64,000 nt of DNA. Source: Bacteroidia bacterium (GTDB lineage Bacteria > Bacteroidota > Ignavibacteria > UBA10030). The notes beneath the pieces were generated by a model. It was not told where the DNA came from and did no database searches. It worked only from the letters and a program-made list of their open reading frames with translations. Position 1 is the stretch's first letter. Each line of letters begins with the position of its first letter. Positions 39,890-48,489 of the stretch are shown piece by piece. The DNA is taken from assembly GCA_022180565.1 (NCBI GenBank), contig BQML01000002.1:209824-273823 (forward strand), read 5' to 3'. A program made the translations under genes and the position numbers.

Positions 39890-40249
39890 ATGATAAGAGC
39901 CCTAACGATTATTCTCGTCTTCAGTTTCGTGGCGGTCGGGTGTCGCTCTGAAATGGAACTGACGAGTGAAGAAAAAGCAAAGCTGGATCCGGGGGTCCAG
40001 AAAATCCTCGCAGGCGACGAGAGTGCAATGGTTGACCGGACCGTGCGGCCGGATGGGACGATGGAATACGGCCTCGTTGTTCGCGGATCAAGTCCGGACG
40101 ATCTCAAGGCCGCAGGAATCAATGTTGTCAGTGCTTTCGGGGACGTCATGACGGTTCGCATCACCCGTTCTCAGATCAAAACGCTCGCACGGATCTCATC
40201 GGTCAGATCCGTGGAGACGGGAAACATGAGCTATCCGAAGTCAAAATAA
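39890..40249 (+). CDS. Stand-alone subtilase prodomain-like lipoprotein
   Basis: 119 residues with lipobox (FSFVAVGCRSE). Its mature part aligns with the N-terminal pro-region of the subtilase encoded next: KLDPGVQKILAG / KLHPVFQKIVAQ, DDLKAAGINVVSAFGD / EEVRQAGIPVNSVYPG, SQIKTLARISSVRSVE / SELRTLASLTSLTHVE, and both end YPK/YPS. It therefore looks like a free I9-type inhibitor or folding helper anchored in a membrane. An AGGAGG Shine-Dalgarno precedes the ATG, and the subtilase begins 20 bases after its stop. Confidence 0.75.
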   Translation: MIRALTIILVFSFVAVGCRSEMELTSEEKAKLDPGVQKILAGDESAMVDRTVRPDGTMEYGLVVRGSSPDDLKAAGINVVSAFGDVMTVRITRSQIKTLARISSVRSVETGNMSYPKSK

Positions 40250-40269
40250 TCTCTCCAAACGGAGGCACC

Positions 40270-43005
40270 ATGCGTTCAATGAGACTCACTCTGCTCGCGC
40301 TTTGCCTGGGGATCGCCTGTTCCGCGTTATGGGCGGGGGAGGGGGAGAAACTTCACCCGGTGTTTCAAAAGATCGTGGCTCAATACGAACTCGGATTGGC
40401 AAAGTCTCAAGCGCGCGAGCCAGAATATCCTTTTGGACTCCGCCGCAATGACGGCCAAATGTCGGTAGGGGCCGTTATTTGGACTTCGAATCCGGAGGAG
40501 GTCCGGCAGGCCGGAATTCCCGTTAATTCCGTCTATCCCGGGTTTGTGACAGCTCAAGTGACAGCGTCTGAGCTTCGGACACTGGCATCCCTGACGAGTT
40601 TGACCCACGTGGAACCGGGAAGAATCTACTATCCGTCAATGGACGTCAGTCTCCCCGCTACGGGAGCTCATCTGCTCCACGCCGGCTTCTTCAACAACAC
40701 ACAGTACAAGGGGCAAGGCGTGATCGTTCTGATCTATGATACGGGAATAGACTGGGCCCATGAGGATTTTCGTAAGCCCGATGGGTCGAGCAGGATCTTG
40801 TACATCTGGGACCAAACCCTGACGGCGTCGGGGGGAGAAAACCCTCCGTCGGGGTTCAGCTACGGGGTGGAATACACGAAAGCCCATCTGGATGATGAAC
40901 TCGATGGAAGCCCGACCGGGTTCGTGAGAGAAGAGGATACGAACATGCACGGCACGCATGTCGCAGGAACAGCCGCCGGGAATGGACGCTCCCAGTCGAA
41001 ATCGTACGTCGGAATGGCTCCGGAAGCCGATATCATTGTCGTGAAGGGCGGCGATAATGGTTTCCCCACGAATAGAATCATTGACGGGCTGACCTATGCC
41101 CAATCCAAGGCGACCGCTCTGGGGAAACCCATTGTCGTGAATATGAGTCTCGGAGGCCAGGTTGGACCGCATGACGGTACGAATGCGGATGAAGCAGCGG
41201 TGAACACGTTCGTTTCGAATCCGGGACGCATTGTAGTCATCGCGGCAGGAAACGAGGGGGGCGATTTCATTCACCGGTCCGGAACCCTGAATACTTCAAG
41301 TTCCGTAAGCCTTGTGTTGAATATTCCATCCTACACCCCTGAATCGGGAACAGGAGATGATCTGGTCATTTTTGATGTCTGGTTCTCCGGAAGCCCGTCC
41401 CTCACGGCCACGTTAACTACCCCCGCCAGCACCGTGCTTTCGCCCGGGACGAATCAGAATACGGCGAGCGGGACTGTGGATTTCTATTACTACGTTGCCG
41501 CTCAGAACGGTCTTCGGAATGTCAGAGTCGATCTCAGCGATAACAACGGCGTTGCCCCAGCGACAGGAACCTGGACATTGACGCTGTCCAACCCGTCAGC
41601 GAACACGTCCTTCGATGCATGGCTTGGCCATAGCACGATGGGTGCTACACTTTCCGGAGGAGACAACAATAAATCCGTCGGCATGCCCGGTACGGCTTCA
41701 GGCGCGATCACCGTCGGATCCTACGTGACAAAATGGAGCTGGCCATCGACAGACGGTCAGAATTACCTTTACAGCAACTCCTTTGACGGTACAAACGGCA
41801 TATCATCGTTCAGTGGTATAGGGCCGACACGGGATAGTCGCCAAAAACCCGACCTGGCGGCACCGGGACAGGCGATCGGTTCAACGCTTTCAAGTTCGGC
41901 CTCGCCGGTGACAGCATACGTACTTCCGGGCGATATGCATGTGATAACGCAGGGTACCAGCATGGCTTCCCCTCATGTTGCCGGTGCGGTTGCCCTCATG
42001 CTCCAGGCAGATCCGAACCTTACTGCCGCGGCGGCAAAGACCCTGCTGACATCGACAGCAGATGCAGATATTTATACGTCAACCGTGCCGAACAGCACCT
42101 GGGGATACGGAAAACTTGACGCCCTCGAAGCCGTGGTGAAAACCCTCAACAGTTCGGCCTCGGTCGCGAGAAAGGTTTTTGCCTATGATGTTGCCGGGAC
42201 GAATCAAACAGTGACGCTGACCAACAGCAACAAGTTCGCAGTCAAAATTACTCCCGATGTCTCGGGGAGATTGACGGGCATCTACGTCAACCTCACGACC
42301 CAGCTTGGGAATCCTATTACCGGCACCGGGCCGCTTGTGTGCGAGGTGTACACCAATACGTCCGGAAGCGTTGACGGCATTCCCGGCACGAAGATGGGAA
42401 ACTCGGTGAGCCATCCGTTCGCACAGCTCAGTTCAGGGACGAACAACTATATCAATATGCTCGGCACCGATGTTACGGTTTCCTCCGGCGTGGACTATCA
42501 TGTGGTTCTGTCCCTCCCGACCTCCGGGGATCAACTCGTCCTGAGAACCGATAATGGCTCCGGGTCAACGAACCGATCGTCGGTATTCAACGGTTCACTC
42601 TGGCGCAACTTTTCCGACGGATCGTCGGGAATGGGAGGACTGTCCTCGGCCAATCTGCGGGTCAGAGCAGAGGTCACGAACCTCTCTATTCCGGTTTCGG
42701 TTCCGTCCGCGAACAATCAGCCTGCTTCGTTCTTCTTGTCTCAAAACTTCCCAAACCCCTTCAATCCGACAACGGTCATCGAGTTTTCGATACCGGAACG
42801 AAGTGTTGTGAAGTTGGGTGTTTTTGATCTGCTGGGACGAAAAGTCGTCTCCCTCTTCGAGGGACAATTACCGGCCGGCCAGTACAGACAAGAGTGGACG
42901 GGAAAAGACGCCGCCGGCCAACGGGCGTCTTCCGGAGTGTATATCTACCGCCTCGAAACCTCCACGGGCCACGTCGCAACAAGACTCATGACATTGCTCA
43001 AATGA
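40270..43005 (+). CDS. Secreted S8 subtilisin-like protease with C-terminal sorting domain
   Basis: 911 residues: signal peptide (LLALCLGIACSALWAG), I9-like pro-region, then the catalytic domain with Asp in LIYDTGIDWAHEDF, His in NMHGTHVAGTAAG, Asn in VIAAGNEGG and Ser in QGTSMASPHVAGAVALML. A beta-sandwich region follows, then a C-terminal domain starting NFPNPFNPTTVIEFSIPE and ending VATRLMTLLK, the type A (type IX secretion-like) sorting domain. It is exported and probably processed at both ends. The upstream paralogous prodomain gene is likely its partner. Confidence 0.93.
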   Translation: MRSMRLTLLALCLGIACSALWAGEGEKLHPVFQKIVAQYELGLAKSQAREPEYPFGLRRNDGQMSVGAVIWTSNPEEVRQAGIPVNSVYPGFVTAQVTASELRTLASLTSLTHVEPGRIYYPSMDVSLPATGAHLLHAGFFNNTQYKGQGVIVLIYDTGIDWAHEDFRKPDGSSRILYIWDQTLTASGGENPPSGFSYGVEYTKAHLDDELDGSPTGFVREEDTNMHGTHVAGTAAGNGRSQSKSYVGMAPEADIIVVKGGDNGFPTNRIIDGLTYAQSKATALGKPIVVNMSLGGQVGPHDGTNADEAAVNTFVSNPGRIVVIAAGNEGGDFIHRSGTLNTSSSVSLVLNIPSYTPESGTGDDLVIFDVWFSGSPSLTATLTTPASTVLSPGTNQNTASGTVDFYYYVAAQNGLRNVRVDLSDNNGVAPATGTWTLTLSNPSANTSFDAWLGHSTMGATLSGGDNNKSVGMPGTASGAITVGSYVTKWSWPSTDGQNYLYSNSFDGTNGISSFSGIGPTRDSRQKPDLAAPGQAIGSTLSSSASPVTAYVLPGDMHVITQGTSMASPHVAGAVALMLQADPNLTAAAAKTLLTSTADADIYTSTVPNSTWGYGKLDALEAVVKTLNSSASVARKVFAYDVAGTNQTVTLTNSNKFAVKITPDVSGRLTGIYVNLTTQLGNPITGTGPLVCEVYTNTSGSVDGIPGTKMGNSVSHPFAQLSSGTNNYINMLGTDVTVSSGVDYHVVLSLPTSGDQLVLRTDNGSGSTNRSSVFNGSLWRNFSDGSSGMGGLSSANLRVRAEVTNLSIPVSVPSANNQPASFFLSQNFPNPFNPTTVIEFSIPERSVVKLGVFDLLGRKVVSLFEGQLPAGQYRQEWTGKDAAGQRASSGVYIYRLETSTGHVATRLMTLLK

Positions 43006-43050
43006 CGTTCAGAACCTCCTCAACCCGTGGATCCTGAACTCTGAATATCA

Positions 43051-44523
43051 ATGACCAAACCCCACACTCTGTCAATGACCATTTCCCGATCTCTTTTTCC
43101 GATCCTTGCCCTTTCGTTCGGCATCATTCTTTCGTCTTTTGCTCAAGACCTCAAATACATCGAATATGATACCGACCTGATCCCGGGATCCGTGAACAGG
43201 GAGCGGAGGGATAAGCTGATGAACGAAATCGGCAACGACGCGGTTGCCGTTTTGTATTCCGCCCCCGTCCGGACACGCAATGCCGATGTCGAGTACCAGT
43301 ACAGACAGGATGATAACTTTCTCTACCTCACGGGTTTCCCGGAGCCCAATGCCGTTCTCCTGTTGATTCCGCGAGGAATGCAGGTTCGGAATCCCGACGA
43401 TACAACGACCTCCATGACCGTCAGGGAAATTCTGTTCGTTCAGCCGCGGGATCCCGTCCGCGAGCACTGGGAGGGACGGAGGTACGGGCCGGAAGGAGCC
43501 ATGAAACTTCGGGGTCTCCAATATGCCCTTCCCATAGCAGACTTCGAACGAACATTGCGAAGTGTATTGTTTCGCTCCAGGCCCTCGGTTCTCTATGCGC
43601 CCCCCTTCGCCGGCGACTTCACGGGTGAAATCAGAGAGATCCTGAAGCCTCTTCAGGATTTCATCGACGCAACCCGTACCCGGAACTCACAAACGGAATT
43701 GCGGGATCCCACTGCTCTGGTGTACCGTCTGCGAAGGATCAAAGGGCCCGAGGAAATCGCGCTCATCGGGAAAATCAGTGAGATCTCCGCTACCGCCCAC
43801 CGGCAGGCGATGATGTCCTGCGAACCGGGAATGTACGAATACGAACTCCAGGGTGTTTATGAATTTGTGTATCGCAAGTTCGGGGCAGAATACAACGGCT
43901 ACCCGTGCATTGTCGGGGCAGGGGAGAACTCGGTAGTCCTCCATTACAACACCGTGCGCAGGAAAATAAACGACGGGGATCTCGTGCTGGCGGATTGCGG
44001 AGGCGAATACCATGGCTACACCACGGATATCACACGCACGTTTCCCGCCAACGGAAAGTTCTCGCGGGAACAGCGGCAGATCTATGAAATCGTTCTCAAA
44101 GCCCAGAAAGCCGCCATCGCCATGATGAAACCTGGAACAGCGTGGAGCGATATCTCCGCAAAAGCCTCAGAGATCGTGGAGGAAGGGTTGTTCGCCCTTG
44201 GTCTGGTCAAAGAGAAAAACGGAAGGGAGTTCAGACGATTCTTCACTCATGGCCTCGGACATGCCGTCGGTCTGAATGTGCATGATATCTCCAGTCCCGT
44301 TATGGAAGCCGGGGTTATCTATACGGTGGAACCGGGAATCTATATCCAGGAAGGCACACCGGGTGTCGATCCGAAATACTTCAACATCGGTGTTCGCATC
44401 GAAGATACCATCCTCGTCACCGAACAGGGACCGAAAAACCTTTCCGAAAGCGCCCCGCGGGAAATCGGTGAGATCGAAGCATTGATGAAGAAGAAGGGAA
44501 TAGGGAATGTGGAGGTGAAGTAA
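43051..44523 (+). CDS. pepP: Xaa-Pro aminopeptidase (M24B), exported
   Basis: Dinuclear-metal aminopeptidase removing N-terminal residues before proline. 490 residues: signal-like segment (ISRSLFPILALSFGIILSSF), N-terminal creatinase-like domain, and the pita-bread catalytic domain with metal ligands in LADCGGEYHGYTTDITRTF, THGLGHAVGLNVHD, YTVEPGIYIQEG and GVRIEDTILV. ATG 43051 is used; ATG 43075 gives a shorter signal peptide. Together with the prolyl oligopeptidase it suggests active use of proline-rich peptides. Confidence 0.93.
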   Translation: MTKPHTLSMTISRSLFPILALSFGIILSSFAQDLKYIEYDTDLIPGSVNRERRDKLMNEIGNDAVAVLYSAPVRTRNADVEYQYRQDDNFLYLTGFPEPNAVLLLIPRGMQVRNPDDTTTSMTVREILFVQPRDPVREHWEGRRYGPEGAMKLRGLQYALPIADFERTLRSVLFRSRPSVLYAPPFAGDFTGEIREILKPLQDFIDATRTRNSQTELRDPTALVYRLRRIKGPEEIALIGKISEISATAHRQAMMSCEPGMYEYELQGVYEFVYRKFGAEYNGYPCIVGAGENSVVLHYNTVRRKINDGDLVLADCGGEYHGYTTDITRTFPANGKFSREQRQIYEIVLKAQKAAIAMMKPGTAWSDISAKASEIVEEGLFALGLVKEKNGREFRRFFTHGLGHAVGLNVHDISSPVMEAGVIYTVEPGIYIQEGTPGVDPKYFNIGVRIEDTILVTEQGPKNLSESAPREIGEIEALMKKKGIGNVEVK

Positions 44524-44587
44524 GGGAGGTCAGAGCCAGCGGTCGGAGGTGAGGCAGGGCACAGAAGGGGAATTCTATTACGGGCAA

Positions 44588-44627
44588 AAAAGAGAAGTCC
44601 GGTCATCATAAAGACGGCCGGACTTCT
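44588..44627 (-). terminator. Terminator between pepP and rpsU (mainly for rpsU)
   Basis: Stem AGAAGTCCGG (44593-44602) with CCGGACTTCT (44618-44627). Read on the - strand it is followed by a T-run, so it ends the rpsU transcript. It may also act weakly on pepP. Confidence 0.8.
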
Positions 44628-44661
44628 GTTTGTACTGTTGATCGTTGAGGCAGTGAATCGG

Positions 44662-44856
44662 CTATGCTTCTTCGAGCATGGCACGCTGGTTTCGGCGTAT
44701 CGCCTTCATCTTTTTCATCCGCCGCTTGACCGACGGCTTCGTGAAGAATGTCCGTTTCTTGAATTCCTTGAGAACGCCGGACCGTTCGTACTTCTTCTTG
44801 AAACGCCGAATTGCCTTATCGATCGGTTCGTTGTCACCGATGATAATGCCGACCAA
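44662..44856 (-). CDS. rpsU: 30S ribosomal protein S21
   Basis: 64 residues with the S21 signature IDKAIRRFKKKYERSGVLKE and FFTKPSVKRRMK...A. An AGGAGG (44870-44865) lies 8 bases before a TTG codon (44856), giving the usual VGIIIGDNE start; a GTG three codons upstream overlaps the Shine-Dalgarno itself and is less likely. It follows the zinc-ribbon gene by 23 bases and is probably co-transcribed. Confidence 0.95.
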   Translation of the reverse strand: MVGIIIGDNEPIDKAIRRFKKKYERSGVLKEFKKRTFFTKPSVKRRMKKMKAIRRNQRAMLEEA

Positions 44857-44879
44857 AAGATTCACCTCCTCACTGTGGT

Positions 44880-45290
44880 CTAAACTTGCGCTGCATCGCT
44901 CAGGGCGTCAGCCCGAAGATTCTCCACGAGTTTCCGTTCCCCGAGCTTCTGAAACGACACTGTAATCGCCTGGACACCGCCAGACGTTCTGTTCTTGGCA
45001 ATTACCCGTCCCAGGTCATCCCATTCCGAATGATAGATGGCCTCCCCGATAGTGAACACCTTCGTTGCGGCATACTCCGTGGCTGATTCTCTTGTCAGAT
45101 CCGCTACAGCCGATTTCGAGGCCGGAACCGACCTGTCGATCAAAGCGCTGTGCTTGCAGCGCTGACAGCGGAACCAGACCCGGAGGGATTCCGTGCCGTT
45201 GGCTTCCACAGCCTTTCCCCCGACGGCCTCCATCTTGGTTTCTTTGTGGCAATAGGCACAAAAATGGGTGATGTACTTTGACCTGGCCAT
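44880..45290 (-). CDS. Zinc-ribbon protein with CarD-like C-terminal domain
   Basis: 136 residues. The N-terminus has two Cys pairs (CAYCHKET ... CQRCKHS) forming a zinc ribbon. The C-terminal half (KVFTIGEAIYHSEWDDLGRV, then VQAITVSFQKLGERKLVENL) has the beta-strand pattern of CarD/TRCF RNA-polymerase-interaction or DUF3553-like domains. The ATG at 45290 is used; longer starts are unlikely given the promoter at 45383-45411. Upstream of rpsU it could be a transcription or ribosome-linked regulator, but this is inference. Confidence 0.6.
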   Translation of the reverse strand: MARSKYITHFCAYCHKETKMEAVGGKAVEANGTESLRVWFRCQRCKHSALIDRSVPASKSAVADLTRESATEYAATKVFTIGEAIYHSEWDDLGRVIAKNRTSGGVQAITVSFQKLGERKLVENLRADALSDAAQV

Positions 45291-45382
45291 TCTTCTCTCC
45301 AGCATTCGTGAGCGATCAGGACTTTGGCATGACCCCGCCTGAATCAGGGGGAAGGGAATCAGGCAGAGAACCAAGGTAATTC

Positions 45383-45411
45383 AAGATACGGAGAATATAT
45401 CGGTCAGTCAA
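45383..45411 (-). promoter_or_regulatory. Probable promoter of the zinc-ribbon-rpsU pair
   Basis: On the - strand TTGACT (45411-45406), 17-base spacer, TATCTT (45388-45383), about 93 bases before the ATG. Confidence 0.6.
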
Positions 45412-45477
45412 GTTGCCTTAAAGTGCGGCATCCGGACCGCACCGAGGCCGGGTCTCTTACGATTTCTTCATCCCCCA

Positions 45478-45506
45478 TTGCACGGAAGGATACTTCCTCA
45501 TACCTT
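45478..45506 (+). promoter_or_regulatory. Probable promoter of the GT39-TPR gene
   Basis: TTGCAC (45478-45483), 17-base spacer, TACCTT (45501-45506). The expected start site is about 10 bases before the ATG at 45522, and there is no Shine-Dalgarno. Confidence 0.45.
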
Positions 45507-45521
45507 ATCGGCCGAACAACC

Positions 45522-47987
45522 ATGATAGACTTTCCTCCCAATCCGCTCCATACCGTGGACAGGCGGCTTTACGCCATCGCCGGCCTCTTCCTCCTGCTCG
45601 CCGCTTTTGCGCTGAACGACGTCCTTCTCTATAACCCCGACAGCGCCCGGTACCTGATATGGGCCAGGTCTTTGGCGGAACTGAAGGGATTCGAGGATCT
45701 TTCCATTCCCGAACCCATGCACTATGTTGTCCACGCACCGCTCTATCCGGTCCTGCTTGCTCCCGCCGCTCTCGTTGCTCCCAACAGTGTCATCGCGGCG
45801 AAGATCCTTACGGTCATTATGGGATGCGGATTGCTCCTCCTGTTCTTTTTCTGGATGCGTCGGCTCGACGACCCGCCCGCCCCCGTGCTTGCGACCGCTC
45901 TTCTGGCGGTTCATCCGCTGACGTTGATATTTTCCCATCAGGTTCTCTCCGAAATCCCCTTTGGCATCGCGATCATCGCCACGCTGGTGCTGGTGGACAG
46001 GATCGTGAAAGGAGAACGCAAGACCGCGAGGAATGAAGTACTGCTTGCCGCTGTGCTCTCGGCCGCCGCCCTCCTGCGGGAAGTAGGTGTTACGCTCGTG
46101 TTTGCCACAGCCATCTTCTTTGCCGCCCATCGAAGACTCCGGAAGGCATTCTTCATGCTGGCGGTGCCGTTGTTTGTGTACGGACTCTGGTTTATCCGAA
46201 ATGAAGTCATCGTGGCCGGCGCCGAGCATCCAGCGTTGCGAAATTCAGAAATCCTCACCCTCCACTACTTCACGCCGCGGGACGCCACGCTCTTTGAGGA
46301 ATTTGTCGCCCGGCTCCGCGTCAACGCCGCCGTCTACGCCGATTATCTTGCCCGTCTCTTGTATCTTCCACAGTACGGCTCATCGGTGTACGGCATCGTC
46401 TCCACGGTAAGGGCGCCGTATTCGATCATCGGGGGCATCGAACCCGTCCTCTTTATTGTTCTTGCCATCGTGTCCCTTGGCACGTCACTGGCAGGACTCA
46501 TCTCATCGGTCAGGAAGCATGCATCCGTCGAATTCCTGATCGCGTTTGTGCCGATCTATCTTCTGATTATCCTCATTTATCCCTTCAACGACGTCAGATT
46601 TCTGTTCCCTCTCCTTCTCCTCATGCTTGCCCTTTCGGTGATCGGTGGGGTTGACCTTCTCCGCCGGATCCGTCCTCTGGCCTCCAGGGTTGTTCCTGTG
46701 GCGTGGGGTCTCTTCGGTCTTCTGATGCTCCCGAACTTTCTTTGGGCCTTCGCCTACGTCCGGGAGGCCATGCATTACCGCGCATCTCCTACGGAATTCT
46801 ATCAATCGGTTGCAGACCAGCGGCCGTTTCCGGATATGCTCACAAAGCCGTCTTCGATGGTGGGAGAGTGGATCGAAAAGCAAAGCCTCGAAGCCCCGAC
46901 TGTGCTGACGCAATGGAAGGACCTGGCGCTTTCCCTACCGAACGGAAAACTCGTCGACGTGAACACGCTTGTTCCGGTGGATGAATTCGATCGGCTCGTC
47001 AGGGATTATGAGGTGGATTATATCATGAGCGCCGTGGGTCTTGCGGATATCCCTGAGTTTTTTCCCCAGATGCTTGTTTCCGCCGCATACGCTTTTGAAC
47101 CTGCCTTCCGCGTGGCCAACCTCGAGGTCTTTCGTGTGACCGGCATGAGAAGGCCGACATCCATCGGCGGCGAGGGTCTCCGGGGACGATTTGCCGCCGC
47201 CCTCAAGGCGCTCAGCGAAGGCAAAATAGATACCGCAGGTGCGGTGTTCAAGGCGCTTGCAGAGGAGACTCGCGGGGGGACAACCATGGTACTTTTTCTG
47301 GCCATTGCCCACGAGTTTCGAGGGAACCTGGCGGAAGCGCGCAGACTTCTTGGTCCTTTGCAGACACTCAAGCAGGCGGGCGCGTTGTTGGGACACACAA
47401 CGTACCACCTCGAAATTATTGATCTGCTGGAGCGGGCGGCAAAGGAGAAGAACCCCGTTGCCCGGGCGGAAATGCTGTATGTCGCTTCTGTGAAATACTG
47501 GAATCTTGGGTTCCGGACCCAGAGTCTTGCCGTGCTCGATAGTTCGCTTGCCATCGATCCGCTGTTCGCGCCGGCACTTATCTTCAGTACCTACTACCGC
47601 CTCGAATTAGAGCAGAGGACAGTTGCCCGGGAGTATTTTGAGAAATTGGCAAGATCAATACCGGATCATCCCCTTGTCACACCGTTCCGGGCCATTCTGG
47701 CGTACAAGGATTCCATTGCCGCTTCCCCCAAAACACATCCGTCACACTTCCTGGGCCTGGCCGAGGCGTACGAACAGGCGGGACTGGGAGATAGCGCCAT
47801 CAGGGAACTTCTCATCCTGCGGCGGCGGCTTCCCCAGAACCTTGAAGCCAGGAAGGCCTTGTCGAAGCTCTACATGGCGAAACGGAGATATGCTCCCGCT
47901 TTGAGAATGGTTGAGGAATGGCTTCTGATCGATCCGGTGGATAAGGAAGCGATTGCGTTAAGGGACGAGCTGAAAGACAGATGGTAG
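45522..47987 (+). CDS. GT39-like glycosyltransferase with TPR C-terminus
   Basis: 821 residues in two parts. The N-terminal about 430 residues are a polytopic GT-C-like membrane domain with the loop motif YNPDSARYLIWARSLAELKG and many hydrophobic helices. The C-terminal about 270 residues are helical repeats of TPR type (for example FRGNLAEARRLLGPLQTL, LGLAEAYEQAGLGDSAIREL, KLYMAKRRYAPALRMVEEWL). It probably transfers a polyprenyl-linked sugar to an exported acceptor. The ATG at 45522 follows its promoter closely. No close partner gene is seen. Confidence 0.75.
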   Translation: MIDFPPNPLHTVDRRLYAIAGLFLLLAAFALNDVLLYNPDSARYLIWARSLAELKGFEDLSIPEPMHYVVHAPLYPVLLAPAALVAPNSVIAAKILTVIMGCGLLLLFFFWMRRLDDPPAPVLATALLAVHPLTLIFSHQVLSEIPFGIAIIATLVLVDRIVKGERKTARNEVLLAAVLSAAALLREVGVTLVFATAIFFAAHRRLRKAFFMLAVPLFVYGLWFIRNEVIVAGAEHPALRNSEILTLHYFTPRDATLFEEFVARLRVNAAVYADYLARLLYLPQYGSSVYGIVSTVRAPYSIIGGIEPVLFIVLAIVSLGTSLAGLISSVRKHASVEFLIAFVPIYLLIILIYPFNDVRFLFPLLLLMLALSVIGGVDLLRRIRPLASRVVPVAWGLFGLLMLPNFLWAFAYVREAMHYRASPTEFYQSVADQRPFPDMLTKPSSMVGEWIEKQSLEAPTVLTQWKDLALSLPNGKLVDVNTLVPVDEFDRLVRDYEVDYIMSAVGLADIPEFFPQMLVSAAYAFEPAFRVANLEVFRVTGMRRPTSIGGEGLRGRFAAALKALSEGKIDTAGAVFKALAEETRGGTTMVLFLAIAHEFRGNLAEARRLLGPLQTLKQAGALLGHTTYHLEIIDLLERAAKEKNPVARAEMLYVASVKYWNLGFRTQSLAVLDSSLAIDPLFAPALIFSTYYRLELEQRTVAREYFEKLARSIPDHPLVTPFRAILAYKDSIAASPKTHPSHFLGLAEAYEQAGLGDSAIRELLILRRRLPQNLEARKALSKLYMAKRRYAPALRMVEEWLLIDPVDKEAIALRDELKDRW

Positions 47988-48060
47988 CTGTTGAACGGAG
48001 ACTTCATCGGCCCCTTCCACCGTTCCCCGTTTCGTCTGTTCCTCTGTGATGTTGACCCCT

Positions 48061-48180
48061 TGATTCGAAGCTCGAAATTCGCTAATTTTGTTCCCGATTT
48101 CTCCGGATGGGGGCTTTGACATTTTTGAGCTTGGGCATCTTGTCAGATTTCGAGCTTCGAAATTCGAGTTTCGTATTTTC
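48061..48180. repeat. Heptamer inverted-repeat element (ATTCGAA type)
   Basis: Left arm: ATTCGAA, GCTCGAA, ATTCGCT (48064-48084). Right arm: TTTCGAG, CTTCGAA, ATTCGAG, TTTCGTA (48149-48176). It sits directly upstream of the tRNA at 48188. Confidence 0.7.
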
Positions 48181-48187
48181 ATTTCTT

Positions 48188-48261
48188 GGGCCCTTAGCTC
48201 AGTTGGTCAGAGCAACGGACTCATAATCCGTCGGTCGTAGGTTCGAGCCCTACAGGGCCCA
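48188..48261 (+). tRNA. tRNA with anticodon CAU, probably tRNA-Ile2 (lysidine)
   Basis: 74-base cloverleaf: acceptor GGGCCCT/AGGGCCC, D-arm GCTCAGTTGGTCAGAGC, anticodon stem ACGGA/TCCGT around CTCATAA, T-arm GTAGG/CCTAC, discriminator A, CCA not encoded. Its T-arm and variable loop (CGGTCGTAGGTTCGAG) closely resemble Bacillus tRNA-Ile2. The stem is unlike the elongator Met at 30463. tRNA-Met is the alternative. Confidence 0.75.
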
Positions 48262-48395
48262 CAAGTTTCGAGGGAGTTGTTTGCGGCTTTGTAATTGTTT
48301 CAAAGTGATCCAGTAATAATGACAGGCGGAGGAAAAAATTTCCGGGAGGATACCTGTGAATCGCCTAATGGATGGGATAATGGACGATTCGCTCC
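48262..48395. other. Gene-free region upstream of the pilin genes
   Basis: No ORF. It contains a possible hairpin (ACAGG with CCTGT and GGCG with CGCC, about 48323-48364). I do not recognise a riboswitch; with the sigma-54-like site downstream, it may hold activator sites. Confidence 0.35.
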
Positions 48396-48410
48396 TGGCA
48401 CGGCAATTGA
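48396..48410 (+). promoter_or_regulatory. Sigma-54-like promoter of the first pilin-like gene
   Basis: CTGGCACG, 4 bases, TTGA: the -24 element is consensus (TGGCACG), the -12 element is TTGA instead of TTGC. Pilins are often RpoN-dependent. It lies 80 bases before the ATG. Confidence 0.4.
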
Positions 48411-48489
48411 AGACTAAAAGCGGTCAAGAAAGCACGAAACAGCGACAAACCAACAACTAACCCCCATTACATCCTAATTAGGAGGACCT

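Noticed and set aside
48117..48145. TTGACA at 48117 as a promoter of the tRNA at 48188
   Set aside because: No acceptable -10 hexamer at 16-18 bases downstream.
48262..48395. Cyclic-di-GMP or other riboswitch before the pilin genes
   Set aside because: The conserved core sequences of GEMM-type riboswitches are not present.
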